Shown here: positions 38,829 through 48,477 of the stretch, piece by piece
Layout of the letters: each line of letters begins with the position of its first letter
How positions within the stretch are numbered: position 1 is the first letter of the stretch
From: Mycobacterium sp. DL
GTDB taxonomy: Bacteria; Actinomycetota; Actinomycetes; Mycobacteriales; Mycobacteriaceae
Direction of reading: 5' to 3'
Assembly: GCF_039729195.1 (NCBI RefSeq)
Contig: NZ_CP155796.1
Coordinates: 2,170,001 to 2,234,000 of the forward strand
DNA length: 64,000 nt
Made by a program: the position numbers and the translations under genes
Notes under the pieces: generated by a model
What the model saw: only the letters and a program-made list of their open reading frames with translations
Database searches by the model: none
Told to the model about the DNA's origin: nothing

Positions 38829-39311
38829 ATGAGCGGAGCGGTGTGCCCGGGATCCTTCGATCCGGTGACCCTCGGTCACATCGACGTCTTCGAGCGGGCG
38901 TCGGCCCAGTTCGACGAGCTGGTGATCGCGGTGCTCGTCAACCCGAACAAGAAGGGCATGTTCAGCGTCGAGGAGCGGATCGCGCTGATCGAAGAGTCCA
39001 CGGCCCACCTGCCCAACGTGCGCGCGGAATCCGGGCAGGGGCTCGTCGTCGACTTCGTCAAGGGGCGGGGGATGACGGCGATCGTCAAAGGTCTGCGCAC
39101 CGGGACCGATTTCGAGTACGAGCTGCAGATGGCCCAGATGAACAAGCACATCGCGGGCGTCGACACGTTCTTCGTCGCCACCAATCCCCAGTACTCATTC
39201 GTGTCCTCATCGCTGGCCAAAGAGGTGGCGATGCTGGGCGGTGACGTCTCGGCACTGCTGCCGGAGCCGGTGAATGTGCGCGTGCAGGCCAAGCTCGCCG
39301 AACGAAGCTGA
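38829..39311 (+). CDS. coaD: Phosphopantetheine adenylyltransferase
   Basis: 160 residues. [17 protein letters not shown] carries the T/H-x-G-H nucleotidyltransferase motif and [22 protein letters not shown] the second ATP site. It makes dephospho-CoA from 4'-phosphopantetheine and ATP. TAGCGT at 38815-38820 stands 8 nt before the ATG and could serve as a leaderless -10. In M. tuberculosis purU and the PDIM/PGL region follow; here sepIVA comes next after 142 bp. Confidence 0.96.
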   Translation: MSGAVCPGSFDPVTLGHIDVFERASAQFDELVIAVLVNPNKKGMFSVEERIALIEESTAHLPNVRAESGQGLVVDFVKGRGMTAIVKGLRTGTDFEYELQMAQMNKHIAGVDTFFVATNPQYSFVSSSLAKEVAMLGGDVSALLPEPVNVRVQAKLAERS

Positions 39312-39337
39312 GCCCGCCACCCCACCGGGCCGGGGGA

Positions 39338-39408
39338 TTGACATAATGCAGGGCAGTCGTAATTGGTAACGACACACCGGTGCCGGTAGCTGAGTCACAG
39401 GCGTAACA
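39338..39408 (+). promoter_or_regulatory. sepIVA upstream region: TTGACA box and GTCACA/GTAACA tandem repeat
   Basis: A consensus -35 TTGACA (39338-39343) is followed at 16 nt by TAATTG. Further on, GTCACA (39394-39399) and GTAACA (39403-39408) form a direct repeat with a 9-bp period, resembling reported mycobacterial MtrA boxes. Either could set sepIVA expression. Confidence 0.4.
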
Positions 39409-39453
39409 CCAGGCACACTGGTCACTGTCAAACTACGCCTGGAGGGTGTCGCC

Positions 39454-40191
39454 GTGTACCGAGTTTTTGAAGCGCTCGATGAATTGGGCGCAATTGTCGA
39501 AGAAGCCCGCGGCGTGCCGATGACGGCAGGCTGCGTCGTGCCCCGCGGTGACGTCCTCGAGTTGATCGACGACATCAAGGACGCGATTCCCGGCGAACTC
39601 GACGATGCGCAGGACGTGCTCGACGCACGCGACTCGCTGCTGCGTGAGGCCAAGGAACATTCGGATTCGACCGTGTCGACGGCCAACGCCGAGGCCGATT
39701 CGATGGTCAACCACGCCAGGGCAGAGGCCGACCGCCTGCTCGCGGATGCGAAGTCGCAAGCCGACCGCATGGTCGCCGAAGCCCGCCAGCACAGCGAACG
39801 GATGGTCGGCGAGGCGCGCGAAGAGGCCAACCGGATCGCCGCCTCGGCAAAGCGCGAGTACGAGGCCAGTACCGGCCGGGCCAAGTCCGAGGCGGACCGG
39901 CTGATCGAGAGCGGCAACCTGACCTACGAGAAGGCCGTGCAGGAAGGCATCAAGGAGCAGCAGCGCCTGGTGTCGCAGACCGAGATCGTGGCGACGGCGA
40001 CGGCGGAGGCCACCCGCCTGATCGATTCCGCGCATGCCGAAGCCGACCGCTTGCGGGGCGAGTGCGACATCTATGTCGACAGCAAACTCGCCGAGTTCGA
40101 GGACTTCCTCAACGGCACCATCCGGTCGGTCGGCCGCGGACGTCACCAGTTGCGGACCGCCGCGGGAACCCACGACTACGCGGCCCGCTGA
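39454..40191 (+). CDS. sepIVA: Septation protein SepIVA, DivIVA-like (Rv2927c)
   Basis: 245 residues. A short N-terminal domain (VYRVFEALDELGAIVEEARGVPMTAGCVVPRGDVLELIDDI) precedes a long coiled coil (~45-215) rich in Glu/Ala/Arg with repeated HAEADRLL-like heptads. It is the essential DivIVA-domain protein SepIVA that localises to the mycobacterial septum and links division to cell-wall precursor synthesis. GGAGGG at 39441-39446 supports the GTG at 39454. It is followed by DUF177-rnc, the conserved order. Confidence 0.9.
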   Translation: MYRVFEALDELGAIVEEARGVPMTAGCVVPRGDVLELIDDIKDAIPGELDDAQDVLDARDSLLREAKEHSDSTVSTANAEADSMVNHARAEADRLLADAKSQADRMVAEARQHSERMVGEAREEANRIAASAKREYEASTGRAKSEADRLIESGNLTYEKAVQEGIKEQQRLVSQTEIVATATAEATRLIDSAHAEADRLRGECDIYVDSKLAEFEDFLNGTIRSVGRGRHQLRTAAGTHDYAAR

Positions 40192-40208
40192 CCCCTGGGC
40201 GCCGACCG

Positions 40209-40214
40209 TACGAT
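40209..40214 (+). promoter_or_regulatory. -10 hexamer TACGAT for leaderless DUF177
   Basis: TACGAT, 6 nt, then ATG 40221: the same geometry as at 2245, 12590 and 58738. No ribosome-binding site is present. Confidence 0.45.
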
Positions 40215-40220
40215 ACGTGC

Positions 40221-40811
40221 ATGGCGACGCATGCACAGACGGCCGCGCGCCGCGGACCTCGATCACCGCTGCTCATAGACATCGGCCGACTCGGTCGGCG
40301 GCCCGGTTCGATGATCACTCTGCAGACCACGCTCGCGAGTCCGTCGCGGATGGGCCTCGATCTGATGGCAGTGGACGAGGGCGCCCCGCTGGAGTTGGAC
40401 CTGCGCCTGGAATCGGTGTCCGAGGGTGTGCTGGTCACGGGCACCGTCGCGGCGCCGACGTCGGGCGAGTGCGCGCGGTGTCTGCAGCCGATCACCGGTG
40501 ACGTCGAGATCGAGCTGACGGAATTGTTCGCCTACCCCGACAGCGCGACCGACGAGACATCCGACGATGACGAGGTCGCCCGGGTCACCCGCGAGGGCAG
40601 CGCCGAAGCCGTCGATCTCGAGCAGCCCATCATCGACGCCCTGGGGTTGGCTCTGCCGTTCTCCCCGGTGTGCGGCCCGGATTGTGCCGGGCTTTGCCAG
40701 CAGTGCGGAATCCCGCTGGCCGGCGCCGAGCCCGGGCATCACCACGAGCAGATCGATCCGCGGTGGGCAAAGTTGGCCGAGCTTCGCGAGCAGCCCGGAG
40801 ACGATTCGTGA
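40221..40811 (+). CDS. DUF177/YceD-family protein (Rv2926c-like)
   Basis: 196 residues. The core [35 protein letters not shown], followed by [32 protein letters not shown], is the YceD/DUF177 signature. Its two cysteine pairs (CARC, and CGPDC/CQQC) could bind zinc. YceD proteins are linked to 23S rRNA processing or ribosome assembly and usually precede rpmF; here rnc follows directly, overlapping by GTGA. The ATG at 40221 fits the leaderless promoter. Confidence 0.88.
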   Translation: MATHAQTAARRGPRSPLLIDIGRLGRRPGSMITLQTTLASPSRMGLDLMAVDEGAPLELDLRLESVSEGVLVTGTVAAPTSGECARCLQPITGDVEIELTELFAYPDSATDETSDDDEVARVTREGSAEAVDLEQPIIDALGLALPFSPVCGPDCAGLCQQCGIPLAGAEPGHHHEQIDPRWAKLAELREQPGDDS

Positions 40812-41500
40812 CGGTCGACCGCGCGCTACTGCTCAAAGCGCTCGGGGTGGACCTGCCGGACGAACTGCTCACGATGGCGCTCACCCATCGCAGCTACTCC
40901 TATGAGCACGGCGGGCTGCCCACCAACGAACGCCTGGAGTTCCTCGGAGACTCGGTGCTCGGACTGACCATCACCGAGGAGCTCTACCATCGGCATCCCG
41001 ACCGGTCCGAAGGTGATCTGGCCAAGCTGCGGGCGAGCATCGTCAACACCCACGCGCTCGCCGACGTCGGACGTCAGCTCACCGAGGACGGGCTCGGTTC
41101 GTACCTGCTGCTGGGCAGGGGTGAAGAGAACTCCGGCGGCGCCGACAAGTCGAGCATCCTCGCCGACGGCGTCGAATCACTGCTCGGCGCAATCTATCTC
41201 GAACACGGCGCCACCGTGGTGCGGGACGTCATCTTGCGGTTGTTCGCCGACCTGCTGACCACTGCCCCGACGCTGGGCGCGGGTCTGGACTGGAAGAGCA
41301 GCCTGCAGGAGTTGACCGCTTCCCGGGGCTTGGGCGTGCCGGCCTACCTCGTCACCTCGACTGGGCCGGATCACGACAAGGAGTTCACCGCCGCGGTCGT
41401 CGTCGGGGAGACCGAATACGGAAAAGGCATCGGCCGCACCAAAAAAGAGGCTGAACTCAAGGCTGCTGCGGCGGCGTGGAATGCCCTCGACAGTGCCTGA
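40808..41500 (+). CDS. rnc: Ribonuclease III
   Basis: 230 residues. The catalytic signature [14 protein letters not shown] and the second acidic cluster ([16 protein letters not shown]) form the endonuclease domain; from ~155 a double-stranded RNA-binding domain ends with [17 protein letters not shown]. It processes rRNA precursors and other duplex RNA. The GTG at 40808 overlaps the DUF177 stop; the frame open to 40670 lies inside DUF177. mutM follows after 5 bp. Confidence 0.96.
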   Translation: MTVDRALLLKALGVDLPDELLTMALTHRSYSYEHGGLPTNERLEFLGDSVLGLTITEELYHRHPDRSEGDLAKLRASIVNTHALADVGRQLTEDGLGSYLLLGRGEENSGGADKSSILADGVESLLGAIYLEHGATVVRDVILRLFADLLTTAPTLGAGLDWKSSLQELTASRGLGVPAYLVTSTGPDHDKEFTAAVVVGETEYGKGIGRTKKEAELKAAAAAWNALDSA

Positions 41501-41505
41501 CCCGA

Positions 41506-42354
41506 ATGCCTGAGCTTCCCGAGGTGGAGGTGGTCCGGCGCGGCCTGGCCGAGCACATCACCGGCAGGACCATCACCGCGGTGCGGGTGCACCATCCGCG
41601 CGCTGTGCGCAGGCACGAAGCCGGCACGGCCGACCTGACCGCCCGACTGCTCGACACCAGGATCACCGGCACGGGCCGACGCGGGAAGTACCTGTGGCTC
41701 GAGCTCGACGACGGTGCCGCGCTCGTGGTGCACCTGGGAATGAGCGGACAGATGCTGCTCGGTGAGGTGCCCAATGCGAACCATCTGCGCATCGCCGCGC
41801 TGCTCGACGACGGCACCACGATCAGCTTCGTCGACCAACGCACCTTCGGGGGCTGGATGATCGCCGATATGGTGACTGTCGACGGGACCGATGTGCCGGT
41901 GCCGGTGGCGCACATCGCCCGTGACCCGCTGGACCCGGGTTTCGATCGTGACGCTGTTGTCAAAGTGTTGCGGCAGAGGCACTCTGAGATCAAGCGTCAG
42001 CTGTTGAACCAGTCCGTCGTCTCGGGTATCGGCAACATCTACGCCGACGAGGCACTGTGGCGGGCCGGGGTCAACGGCGCCCGGCTGGCCTCGGCGCTGC
42101 CCAAGCGCAAACTGGTCGAACTGCTCGACGCGGCCGCCGAGGTGATGACCGATGCGCTCGGACAGGGCGGCACCTCGTTCGACTCGCTCTATGTGAACGT
42201 CAACGGCGAGTCCGGCTACTTCGACCGGTCGCTGGATGCGTACGGCCGCGAAGGTGAACCGTGCCGTCGCTGCGGAGCGGTCATGCGCAGGGAGAAGTTC
42301 ATGAACCGCTCGTCGTTCTACTGTCCGCGCTGCCAGCCACGCCCGCGAACGTGA
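41506..42354 (+). CDS. mutM: Formamidopyrimidine-DNA glycosylase
   Basis: 282 residues. The mature N-terminus [13 protein letters not shown] supplies the catalytic Pro and Glu; [11 protein letters not shown] holds the lesion-side region and [13 protein letters not shown] the helix-two-turn-helix. The zinc finger is [13 protein letters not shown]...CPRC. It excises 8-oxoguanine and FapyG, complementing MutT1 in this window. The ATG at 41506 is required to place Pro at position 2. Confidence 0.96.
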   Translation: MPELPEVEVVRRGLAEHITGRTITAVRVHHPRAVRRHEAGTADLTARLLDTRITGTGRRGKYLWLELDDGAALVVHLGMSGQMLLGEVPNANHLRIAALLDDGTTISFVDQRTFGGWMIADMVTVDGTDVPVPVAHIARDPLDPGFDRDAVVKVLRQRHSEIKRQLLNQSVVSGIGNIYADEALWRAGVNGARLASALPKRKLVELLDAAAEVMTDALGQGGTSFDSLYVNVNGESGYFDRSLDAYGREGEPCRRCGAVMRREKFMNRSSFYCPRCQPRPRT

Positions 42355-42367
42355 CCCACCTCCGCCG

Positions 42368-42425
42368 CGGAACAGCATTCCGGGCTGCGGATCGGGCCAC
42401 GATCACGACCGGGAACGCTATTCCG
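42368..42425. promoter_or_regulatory. Twin GGAA-N5-TTCC palindromes upstream of OsmC
   Basis: CGGAACAGCATTCCG (42368-42382) and GGGAACGCTATTCCG (42411-42425) are both imperfect palindromes of type GGAA-N5-TTCC, centred 43 bp apart, about four helical turns. Taken together they also form a 20-nt imperfect inverted repeat (42365-42384 with 42409-42428). This fills most of the 94-bp gap between mutM and the OsmC gene. Confidence 0.55.
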
Positions 42426-42448
42426 CGGAGAGGTTGTAGAAATAGGGG

Positions 42449-42865
42449 ATGACCGAACTGTGGGTGGAGCGTACCGGCGTGCGCCATTACACCGGGCGTA
42501 GCGAGCGCGGCGCCGAGGTCCTGATCGCCTCCGAGGACGTCGAGGGCGCGTTCACTCCCGGGGAGCTGATGAAGATCGCGCTGGCCGCGTGTAGCGGGAT
42601 GAGCAGCGACCAGCCACTGCGGCGGCGCCTCGGCGACGACTACGCGGCGACGATCCGGGTGTCGGGGCCCGCCGACCGCGAGCAGGAGCGCTATCCGCTG
42701 CTGGAGGAGTCACTCGAGGTCGACCTGTCCGGGCTCGGCGAGGACGAGCTCACACGGTTGCTCACCGTCGTCGAACGCGCGATCGACCAGGTGTGCACAG
42801 TGGGGCGGACGTTGAAATCGGGTACTAAAGTGACGTTTGAGGTCAAAGATGTTGGGCGAGACTGA
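42449..42865 (+). CDS. OsmC/Ohr family protein (Rv2923c-like)
   Basis: 138 residues. The OsmC pattern includes FTPGELMKIALAACSGMSS with the first conserved cysteine, and ERAIDQVCTVGRTL with the second, so both redox-active cysteines are present. Members reduce organic hydroperoxides with thiol reductants. It is preceded by the twin palindromes and followed by acyP with a 17-nt overlap. Confidence 0.9.
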   Translation: MTELWVERTGVRHYTGRSERGAEVLIASEDVEGAFTPGELMKIALAACSGMSSDQPLRRRLGDDYAATIRVSGPADREQERYPLLEESLEVDLSGLGEDELTRLLTVVERAIDQVCTVGRTLKSGTKVTFEVKDVGRD

Positions 42866-43133
42866 CGTCCGGCTGACGGCCTGGGTCCACGGACACGTCC
42901 AGGGCGTGGGTTTCCGCTGGTGGACGCGGTCGCGGGCACTCGAACTGGGTCTGGCGGGTTACGCGTCGAACCGGCCTGACGGGCGCGTCCAGGTCGTCGC
43001 CCAAGGTCCCCGCGACGCCTGCGAGCGGCTACTTGACCTGCTGAAAAGCGCAAACACCCCCGGTCACGTCGACAAAGTGATCGCGGACTGGTCCGAACCG
43101 GCCGACGCGCTCACGGGCTTCACCGAGCGCTGA
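42849..43133 (+). CDS. acyP: Acylphosphatase
   Basis: 94 residues. [23 protein letters not shown] contains the catalytic Arg of the phosphate loop, and [17 protein letters not shown] the catalytic Asn. It hydrolyses acyl phosphates such as carbamoyl or acetyl phosphate. The ATG at 42849 lies inside the OsmC gene's end, so the two are coupled. The OsmC-acyP-smc order matches M. tuberculosis. Confidence 0.94.
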   Translation: MLGETDVRLTAWVHGHVQGVGFRWWTRSRALELGLAGYASNRPDGRVQVVAQGPRDACERLLDLLKSANTPGHVDKVIADWSEPADALTGFTER

Positions 43134-43159
43134 CCCGCGCGGCGGTAGGGTTTCACGTC

Positions 43160-46100
43160 ATGCATCTGAAGAGTCTGACGCTGAAGGGCTTCAAGTCCTT
43201 CGCATCGCCGACGACTCTTCGCTTCGAGCCCGGAATCACCTGTGTGGTCGGCCCCAACGGGTCGGGCAAGTCCAACGTCGTCGACGCGCTCACGTGGGTG
43301 ATGGGGGAGCAGGGCGCCAAGACGTTGCGCGGCGGCAAGATGGAAGACGTCATCTTCGCCGGCACTTCCTCGCGCGCTCCTCTGGGCCGCGCCGAGGTGA
43401 CGCTGACGATCGACAACTCCGACCACGCGCTTCCGATCGAGTACTCGGAGGTGTCGATCACCCGGCGGATGTTCCGCGACGGCGCCGGCGAATACGAGAT
43501 CAACGGCAGCAGTTGCCGTTTGATGGACGTTCAGGAGTTGCTCAGCGATTCCGGTATCGGTCGCGAGATGCACGTCATCGTCGGGCAGGGCAAGCTCGCC
43601 GAAATCCTCGAGTCACGTCCCGAAGACCGACGCGCCTTCATCGAGGAGGCCGCCGGCGTCCTCAAGCACCGCAAGCGCAAGGAAAAGGCGGTGCGCAAGC
43701 TCGACTCGATGTCGGCGAACCTGGCACGGCTGACCGATCTGACGACCGAACTGCGCCGCCAGCTCAAGCCGCTCGGCAGGCAGGCGGAGATGGCGCGGCG
43801 CGCCCAGACGATCCAGGCCGACCTCCGCGACGCCCGGCTGCGGCTGGCCGCCGATGACCTGGTCACCCGCAAGGCCGAGTTCGACGACACCAACCAGGCC
43901 GAGACGACGCTGCGTCGTGAGCACGACGAACTCACCGGGCGGCTGGAGGTCAGGGCCCTCGAACTGGACGCCCACGAATCCGCTGTCGGGCAGCTCTCGG
44001 AACGTGCCGAGGCCGCGCAGCAGCGGTGGTTCCGGCTGTCGGCGCTGGCCGAGCGGGTCAGCGCAACGGTCCGCATCGCCAGCGAGCGGGCTCAGCATCT
44101 GGATTCCGAACCCGACATGTCCGGCGGCCCCGATCCGGATCAGCTCGAGGCGCAGGCCGACGAGGTCGCCGAGCAGGAACGCCGGCTGCTCGAGGACCTC
44201 GCCGAAGCCCAGGCCCGGCTCGAAGCCACCCGGGCAGAACTGGCCGAGCGCGAGCAGGTCGCCGCCGACGCCGAGCGGGCCCACATGGCAGCCGCCCGAG
44301 CCGAGGCCGACCGCAGAGAGGGGTTGGCCCGGCTGTCCGGTCAGGTCGACACCATGCGCACCCGGGTCGAATCCATCGACGAGACCGTTGCGCGGTTGAC
44401 TGCGGGCATCGAGGAGGCAGCCGCACGGGCCCAGCAGACCCAGGTCGACTTCGAGATGGTGCAGAGTCGCGTCGGGGAACTCGACGCCGGCGAGGTCGGC
44501 CTCGACGACCATCACGACCGGACGGTCGCGGCCTTGCGGCTCGCCGACGAGCGTGTCGCCGAGTTGCAGGCCGGCGAGCGGGCCGCGGAGCGCCGGGTGG
44601 CGTCGCTGCAGGCCCGCATCGACGCGCTGTCGGTTGGGCTGGACCGCAAGGACGGCGCCGCCTGGCTACAGGAGAACCGCAGCGGCTCAGGGCTTTTCGG
44701 ATCGATCGCGCATCTGGTCAAGGTGCGCCCGGGCCATGAGGCGGCGGTCGCCGTCGTGCTGGGCGCAGCCGCCGATGCGGTCGCCGCGGAGAACTTCGGT
44801 GCGGCCTGCGACGCGGTGGCCGCGCTCAAGGAATCCGACGGTGGACGAGCGGCCATCGTGCTGGGGGACTGGCCCGCGCAGGCCGCCGCGGTGACGGGTC
44901 GGCTGCCCGCCGACGCGATCTGGGCGGTGGACGTGGTCGAAGCCGCGCCGCGGGTACACGCCGCCGTGACCGCGATGCTCGCCGGGGTGGCGGTCGTCGA
45001 CAACCTCGCCACGGCGCTGGAACTCGTTGCGGCGCAACCACAACTTCGCGCAGTGACCACCGACGGCGACCTCGTCGGGGCGGGCTGGGTCAGTGGCGGT
45101 TCCGACCGGCGACCCAGCACCCTGGAGATCACCTCCGAGGTCGACAAGGCCCGCACGGAACTGACCGACGCAGAACGGCAGGCCGGTGAGCTGTCGGCGG
45201 CGCTGTCCGGTGCGCTGGCCGAGCAGTCGGCACGCCAGGACGCCGCCGAACAGGCGCTGGCCGCCCTCAACGAGTCCGACTCGGCGATCTCGGCGATCTA
45301 CGAACAACTGGGCCGGCTGGGTCAGGATGCGCGCGCTGCCGACGACGAGTGGCAACGGCTGATCCAGCAGCGTGGTGAGTTGGAAGCGGGCCGCACCAGC
45401 ACGGTCGAGGAACTCGCTCAACTCGAAGAGCGGTTGCACAACGCCCAGCAGGAGCCGATGTTCGATGCCCAGCCCGTCGATCGTCAGGAGACGACGGTGG
45501 CGGCCGAGGCGGCGCGCTCGGCGGAGGTCGAAGCCCGGCTGACGGTGCGCACCGCCGAGGAACGTGCGAATGCCGTTCGCGGACGCGCTGATTCGCTGCG
45601 GCGCGCGGCGACAGCCGAACGTGAGGCACGGATCCGCGCCCGGCGGGCACGCGAGGCGCGCGTTCATGCCGCCGCGGTCGCGGCCGCAGTCGCAGACGCC
45701 GGACGGGTCGTCGCGGGACGGTTGTCCGCGGCGGTGGGGGTTGCCTCCCGCATCCGCGACGAGGTTGCCGCCGAACGTCAGGTCCGGGCCGCCGCGCTGA
45801 CGACGGCGCGCGAGGAGGTCAACGAACTCACCGCCAGGATCAATGCGCTAACCGATTCGCTGCACCGCGACGAGGTCGCCAAAGCTCAAGCGGCACTGCG
45901 CATCGAGCAACTCGAGCAGCAGGTGCTCGAGCAGTTCGGAATGGCCGTCGCCGATCTTGTCGCCGAGTACGGTCCCAGCGTCTCACTGCCACCGACCGAA
46001 CTGGAGATGGCCGAGTACGAGCAGGCGCGTGAACGCGGTGAGCAGGTCACCGCACCGGCGCCGCTTCCATTCGACCGGCCCACCCAGGAGCGGCGCGCCA

Positions 46101-46747
46101 AACGTGCCGAGCGCGAGCTCAACGAGCTGGGCAGGGTCAATCCGCTTGCTCTCGAGGAGTTCGCCGCGCTCGAGGAGCGCTACAACTTCCTGTCGACCCA
46201 ACTCGAGGACGTCAAGGCCGCCCGCAAGGACCTTCTCGACGTGATCGCCGACGTCGACACCCGGATCCTGCAGGTGTTCGCCGAGGCTTACGCCGATGTC
46301 GAACGTGAGTTCTCGCAAGTGTTCTCGACGCTGTTCCCCGGGGGTGAGGGCAGGCTGCTGCTGACCAATCCCGAGGACATGCTCACCACGGGCATCGAGG
46401 TCGAGGCCCGTCCGCCGGGCAAGAAGATCAAACGGTTGTCGCTGCTGTCCGGTGGGGAGAAATCGTTGACCGCGGTGGCGATGCTGGTGGCGATCTTCCG
46501 GGCACGGCCGTCGCCGTTCTACGTGATGGACGAGGTGGAGGCCGCCCTCGACGACGTGAACCTGCGTCGGCTGATCAGCCTGTTCGAACAGCTACGTGAG
46601 GTGTCCCAGCTGATCGTCATCACCCACCAGAAGCCGACGATGGAGATCGCCGACGCGTTGTACGGCGTGACGATGCGCAACGACGGCATCACGGCGGTGA
46701 TCTCGCAGCGGATGCGCGGCCAGGAGCTGGTGTCCAGTCCGTCCTGA
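43160..46747 (+). CDS. smc: Chromosome segregation protein SMC
   Basis: 1,195 residues, full length. The Walker A motif [17 protein letters not shown] is near the start; long coiled coils (~170-500 and ~680-1000) flank a hinge around 510-660; the C-terminal head has the ABC signature [15 protein letters not shown] and Walker [14 protein letters not shown]. It is the core ATPase of the SMC-ScpAB condensin that organises and segregates the chromosome. Confidence 0.97.
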   Translation: MHLKSLTLKGFKSFASPTTLRFEPGITCVVGPNGSGKSNVVDALTWVMGEQGAKTLRGGKMEDVIFAGTSSRAPLGRAEVTLTIDNSDHALPIEYSEVSITRRMFRDGAGEYEINGSSCRLMDVQELLSDSGIGREMHVIVGQGKLAEILESRPEDRRAFIEEAAGVLKHRKRKEKAVRKLDSMSANLARLTDLTTELRRQLKPLGRQAEMARRAQTIQADLRDARLRLAADDLVTRKAEFDDTNQAETTLRREHDELTGRLEVRALELDAHESAVGQLSERAEAAQQRWFRLSALAERVSATVRIASERAQHLDSEPDMSGGPDPDQLEAQADEVAEQERRLLEDLAEAQARLEATRAELAEREQVAADAERAHMAAARAEADRREGLARLSGQVDTMRTRVESIDETVARLTAGIEEAAARAQQTQVDFEMVQSRVGELDAGEVGLDDHHDRTVAALRLADERVAELQAGERAAERRVASLQARIDALSVGLDRKDGAAWLQENRSGSGLFGSIAHLVKVRPGHEAAVAVVLGAAADAVAAENFGAACDAVAALKESDGGRAAIVLGDWPAQAAAVTGRLPADAIWAVDVVEAAPRVHAAVTAMLAGVAVVDNLATALELVAAQPQLRAVTTDGDLVGAGWVSGGSDRRPSTLEITSEVDKARTELTDAERQAGELSAALSGALAEQSARQDAAEQALAALNESDSAISAIYEQLGRLGQDARAADDEWQRLIQQRGELEAGRTSTVEELAQLEERLHNAQQEPMFDAQPVDRQETTVAAEAARSAEVEARLTVRTAEERANAVRGRADSLRRAATAEREARIRARRAREARVHAAAVAAAVADAGRVVAGRLSAAVGVASRIRDEVAAERQVRAAALTTAREEVNELTARINALTDSLHRDEVAKAQAALRIEQLEQQVLEQFGMAVADLVAEYGPSVSLPPTELEMAEYEQARERGEQVTAPAPLPFDRPTQERRAKRAERELNELGRVNPLALEEFAALEERYNFLSTQLEDVKAARKDLLDVIADVDTRILQVFAEAYADVEREFSQVFSTLFPGGEGRLLLTNPEDMLTTGIEVEARPPGKKIKRLSLLSGGEKSLTAVAMLVAIFRARPSPFYVMDEVEAALDDVNLRRLISLFEQLREVSQLIVITHQKPTMEIADALYGVTMRNDGITAVISQRMRGQELVSSPS

Positions 46748-46794
46748 ACCCGGGGTCCGGTGGCACCGGTGGGGACCCCTGCGACAATGGCCTG

Positions 46795-48270
46795 GTGTCT
46801 GAGGGTCTCTGGATCGCTGTCGCGGTCATCGCTGTTCTGCTGGTAGCCGCGCTCGTCGTCGGGCTGGTCCGCTACCGCCGCCGCCGGATCAGCCTGTCGG
46901 CCCCGGACACCGCCAAGCCGGTCGATCGCTCCGGTGGTTATACCGCCTCGTCAGGCATCTCGTTCAGTGCGTCCGCCCCCGCCGAGGCTCCTGTACGTCC
47001 GCGTGAGGAACCCACGAAGACGCCGCCCGAGCGGATCGACACCAGCGGGTTGCCGGCCGTCGGCGACGACGCCACCATTCCGCGTGACGCGCCGAAGCGG
47101 CCGATCGCCGACGTGAAGCTTCCGGAGCCCCCGGTGGTCGAAACGCCACCGGCTCCGCCGTCGCCGCCTGTGGTCGAACCGCCACCGGCTCCGCCCGTGG
47201 CCGAACCCGAGACCGTCGCCGAACCCGAGACCGTCGCCGAACCCGAGACCGTCGCCGAACCCGAGACCTTCGCCGAACCTGAGACCGTCGCCGAGGAGTC
47301 CGGGCCGGCTACTGTCGCCGAGCCGGCCGCCCCCGAGATCGACACCATCGCACCCACCGATGGCCGGTTGGATCGACTGCGCGGCCGATTGGCCAAGTCG
47401 CAGAACACGCTGGGTCGCAGCATGCTCGGTCTGCTGGGCGGCGGTGACCTCGACGAGGACTCGTGGGAAGAGGTCGAGGACACCCTGCTGATCGCCGACC
47501 TCGGACCCGTGGTCACCACCTCTGTGGTCGCATCGCTGCGGGAGCGGATGGCCAGCAGCCGGGTGCGTACCGAAGCCGACGCCAGGGCGGTTCTGCGGGA
47601 AGTCTTGATCGCCGAACTGCAGCCCGATCTCGACCGCTCCATCCGCGCCCTACCCCACGACGACAAGCCCTCGGTGTTGCTGGTGGTGGGGGTCAACGGG
47701 ACGGGCAAGACGACCACCGTCGGCAAGCTCGCCCGGGTCCTGGTAGCCGACGGCCGGCGCGTGGTGCTGGGGGCGGCCGACACGTTCCGTGCCGCGGCGG
47801 CAGACCAGCTGCAGACGTGGGCGTCCCGGGTCGGCGCACAGGTCGTGCGGGGCCCCGAGGGCGCAGACCCGGCGTCGGTGGCGTTCGACGCCGTGGACAC
47901 CGGCATCACCACCGGGGCCGACGTCGTCGTCATCGACACCGCAGGCCGGTTGCACACCAAGACCGGGCTGATGGACGAGCTCGGCAAGGTCAAACGGGTC
48001 GTGAGCAAGCGCGCCGCGGTCGACGAAGTGCTGCTCGTACTGGACGCGACGATCGGTCAGAACAGCCTGCCGCAGGCGCGGGTGTTCGCCGAGGTCGTCA
48101 ACATCACCGGGGTGGTACTGACCAAGCTGGACGGCACCGCCAAGGGCGGCATCGTGTTCCGGGTTCAACAGGAGCTCGGCGTGCCGGTCAAACTCGTCGG
48201 TTTGGGCGAAGGACCGGACGATCTTGCGCCGTTCGAGCCGGCAGCCTTCGTCGACGCGCTTCTGGGCTGA
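46795..48270 (+). CDS. ftsY: Signal recognition particle receptor FtsY
   Basis: 491 residues. One N-terminal transmembrane segment (GLWIAVAVIAVLLVAALVVGLV) is followed by an acidic Pro-rich linker with five EPETVA-type repeats, then the NG domain from ~200: VVGVNGTGKTTTVGKLA, VIDTAGRLHT and LTKLDGTAKGG. It receives SRP-bound ribosomes at the membrane; its partner ffh is 10 kb away. GACAAT (46783-46788), 6 nt before the GTG, may be a leaderless -10. The N-terminal anchor is typical for actinobacteria, unlike E. coli. Confidence 0.96.
   Translation: MSEGLWIAVAVIAVLLVAALVVGLVRYRRRRISLSAPDTAKPVDRSGGYTASSGISFSASAPAEAPVRPREEPTKTPPERIDTSGLPAVGDDATIPRDAPKRPIADVKLPEPPVVETPPAPPSPPVVEPPPAPPVAEPETVAEPETVAEPETVAEPETFAEPETVAEESGPATVAEPAAPEIDTIAPTDGRLDRLRGRLAKSQNTLGRSMLGLLGGGDLDEDSWEEVEDTLLIADLGPVVTTSVVASLRERMASSRVRTEADARAVLREVLIAELQPDLDRSIRALPHDDKPSVLLVVGVNGTGKTTTVGKLARVLVADGRRVVLGAADTFRAAAADQLQTWASRVGAQVVRGPEGADPASVAFDAVDTGITTGADVVVIDTAGRLHTKTGLMDELGKVKRVVSKRAAVDEVLLVLDATIGQNSLPQARVFAEVVNITGVVLTKLDGTAKGGIVFRVQQELGVPVKLVGLGEGPDDLAPFEPAAFVDALLG
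47203..47292 (+). repeat. Five 18-bp tandem repeats in the FtsY linker
   Basis: Five copies of GAACCCGAGACCGTCGCC, encoding EPETVA (one copy EPETFA). Copies 1-3 are identical; copies 4 and 5 have one change each. Being in frame, copy number can vary between strains and only alter linker length. Confidence 0.9.
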
Positions 48271-48340
48271 CCCGCCCGACGCAGCAACGCGGGACGGTAA
48301 TCCTTTCACGCGCAGCCGGATTTTGCTGATCTTGGTCAGC

Positions 48341-48410
48341 GAAACACGAGCGTAACGATTTGGGCGAATCCGTTCACGCAGACGAAACACAACAGCATCA
48401 CAGGTGAAAC
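48341..48410 (+). promoter_or_regulatory. GlnR-type binding boxes upstream of amtB
   Basis: The actinobacterial GlnR consensus is GTnAC-n6-GAAAC-n6-GTnAC-n6-GAAAC. TTCAC (48373), GAAAC (48384), GCATC (48395) and GAAAC (48406) follow at exact 11-bp steps, with the third box degenerate. A further GAAAC-n6-GTAAC pair lies at 48341-48356. This supports induction of amtB-glnB-glnD by nitrogen limitation. Confidence 0.65.
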
Positions 48411-48477
48411 GCATGCCTAAGAGTCTCTTCGGGAGGCCGATCCTGTCGGCTGTCATCCCCAAGGAGGTTCACACAAA

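Noticed and set aside
42365..42428. Plain intrinsic terminator for mutM
   Set aside because: Possible, but the loop is 24 nt, no T-run follows, and each arm is itself palindromic, so I favour operators; kept as an alternative in the finding.
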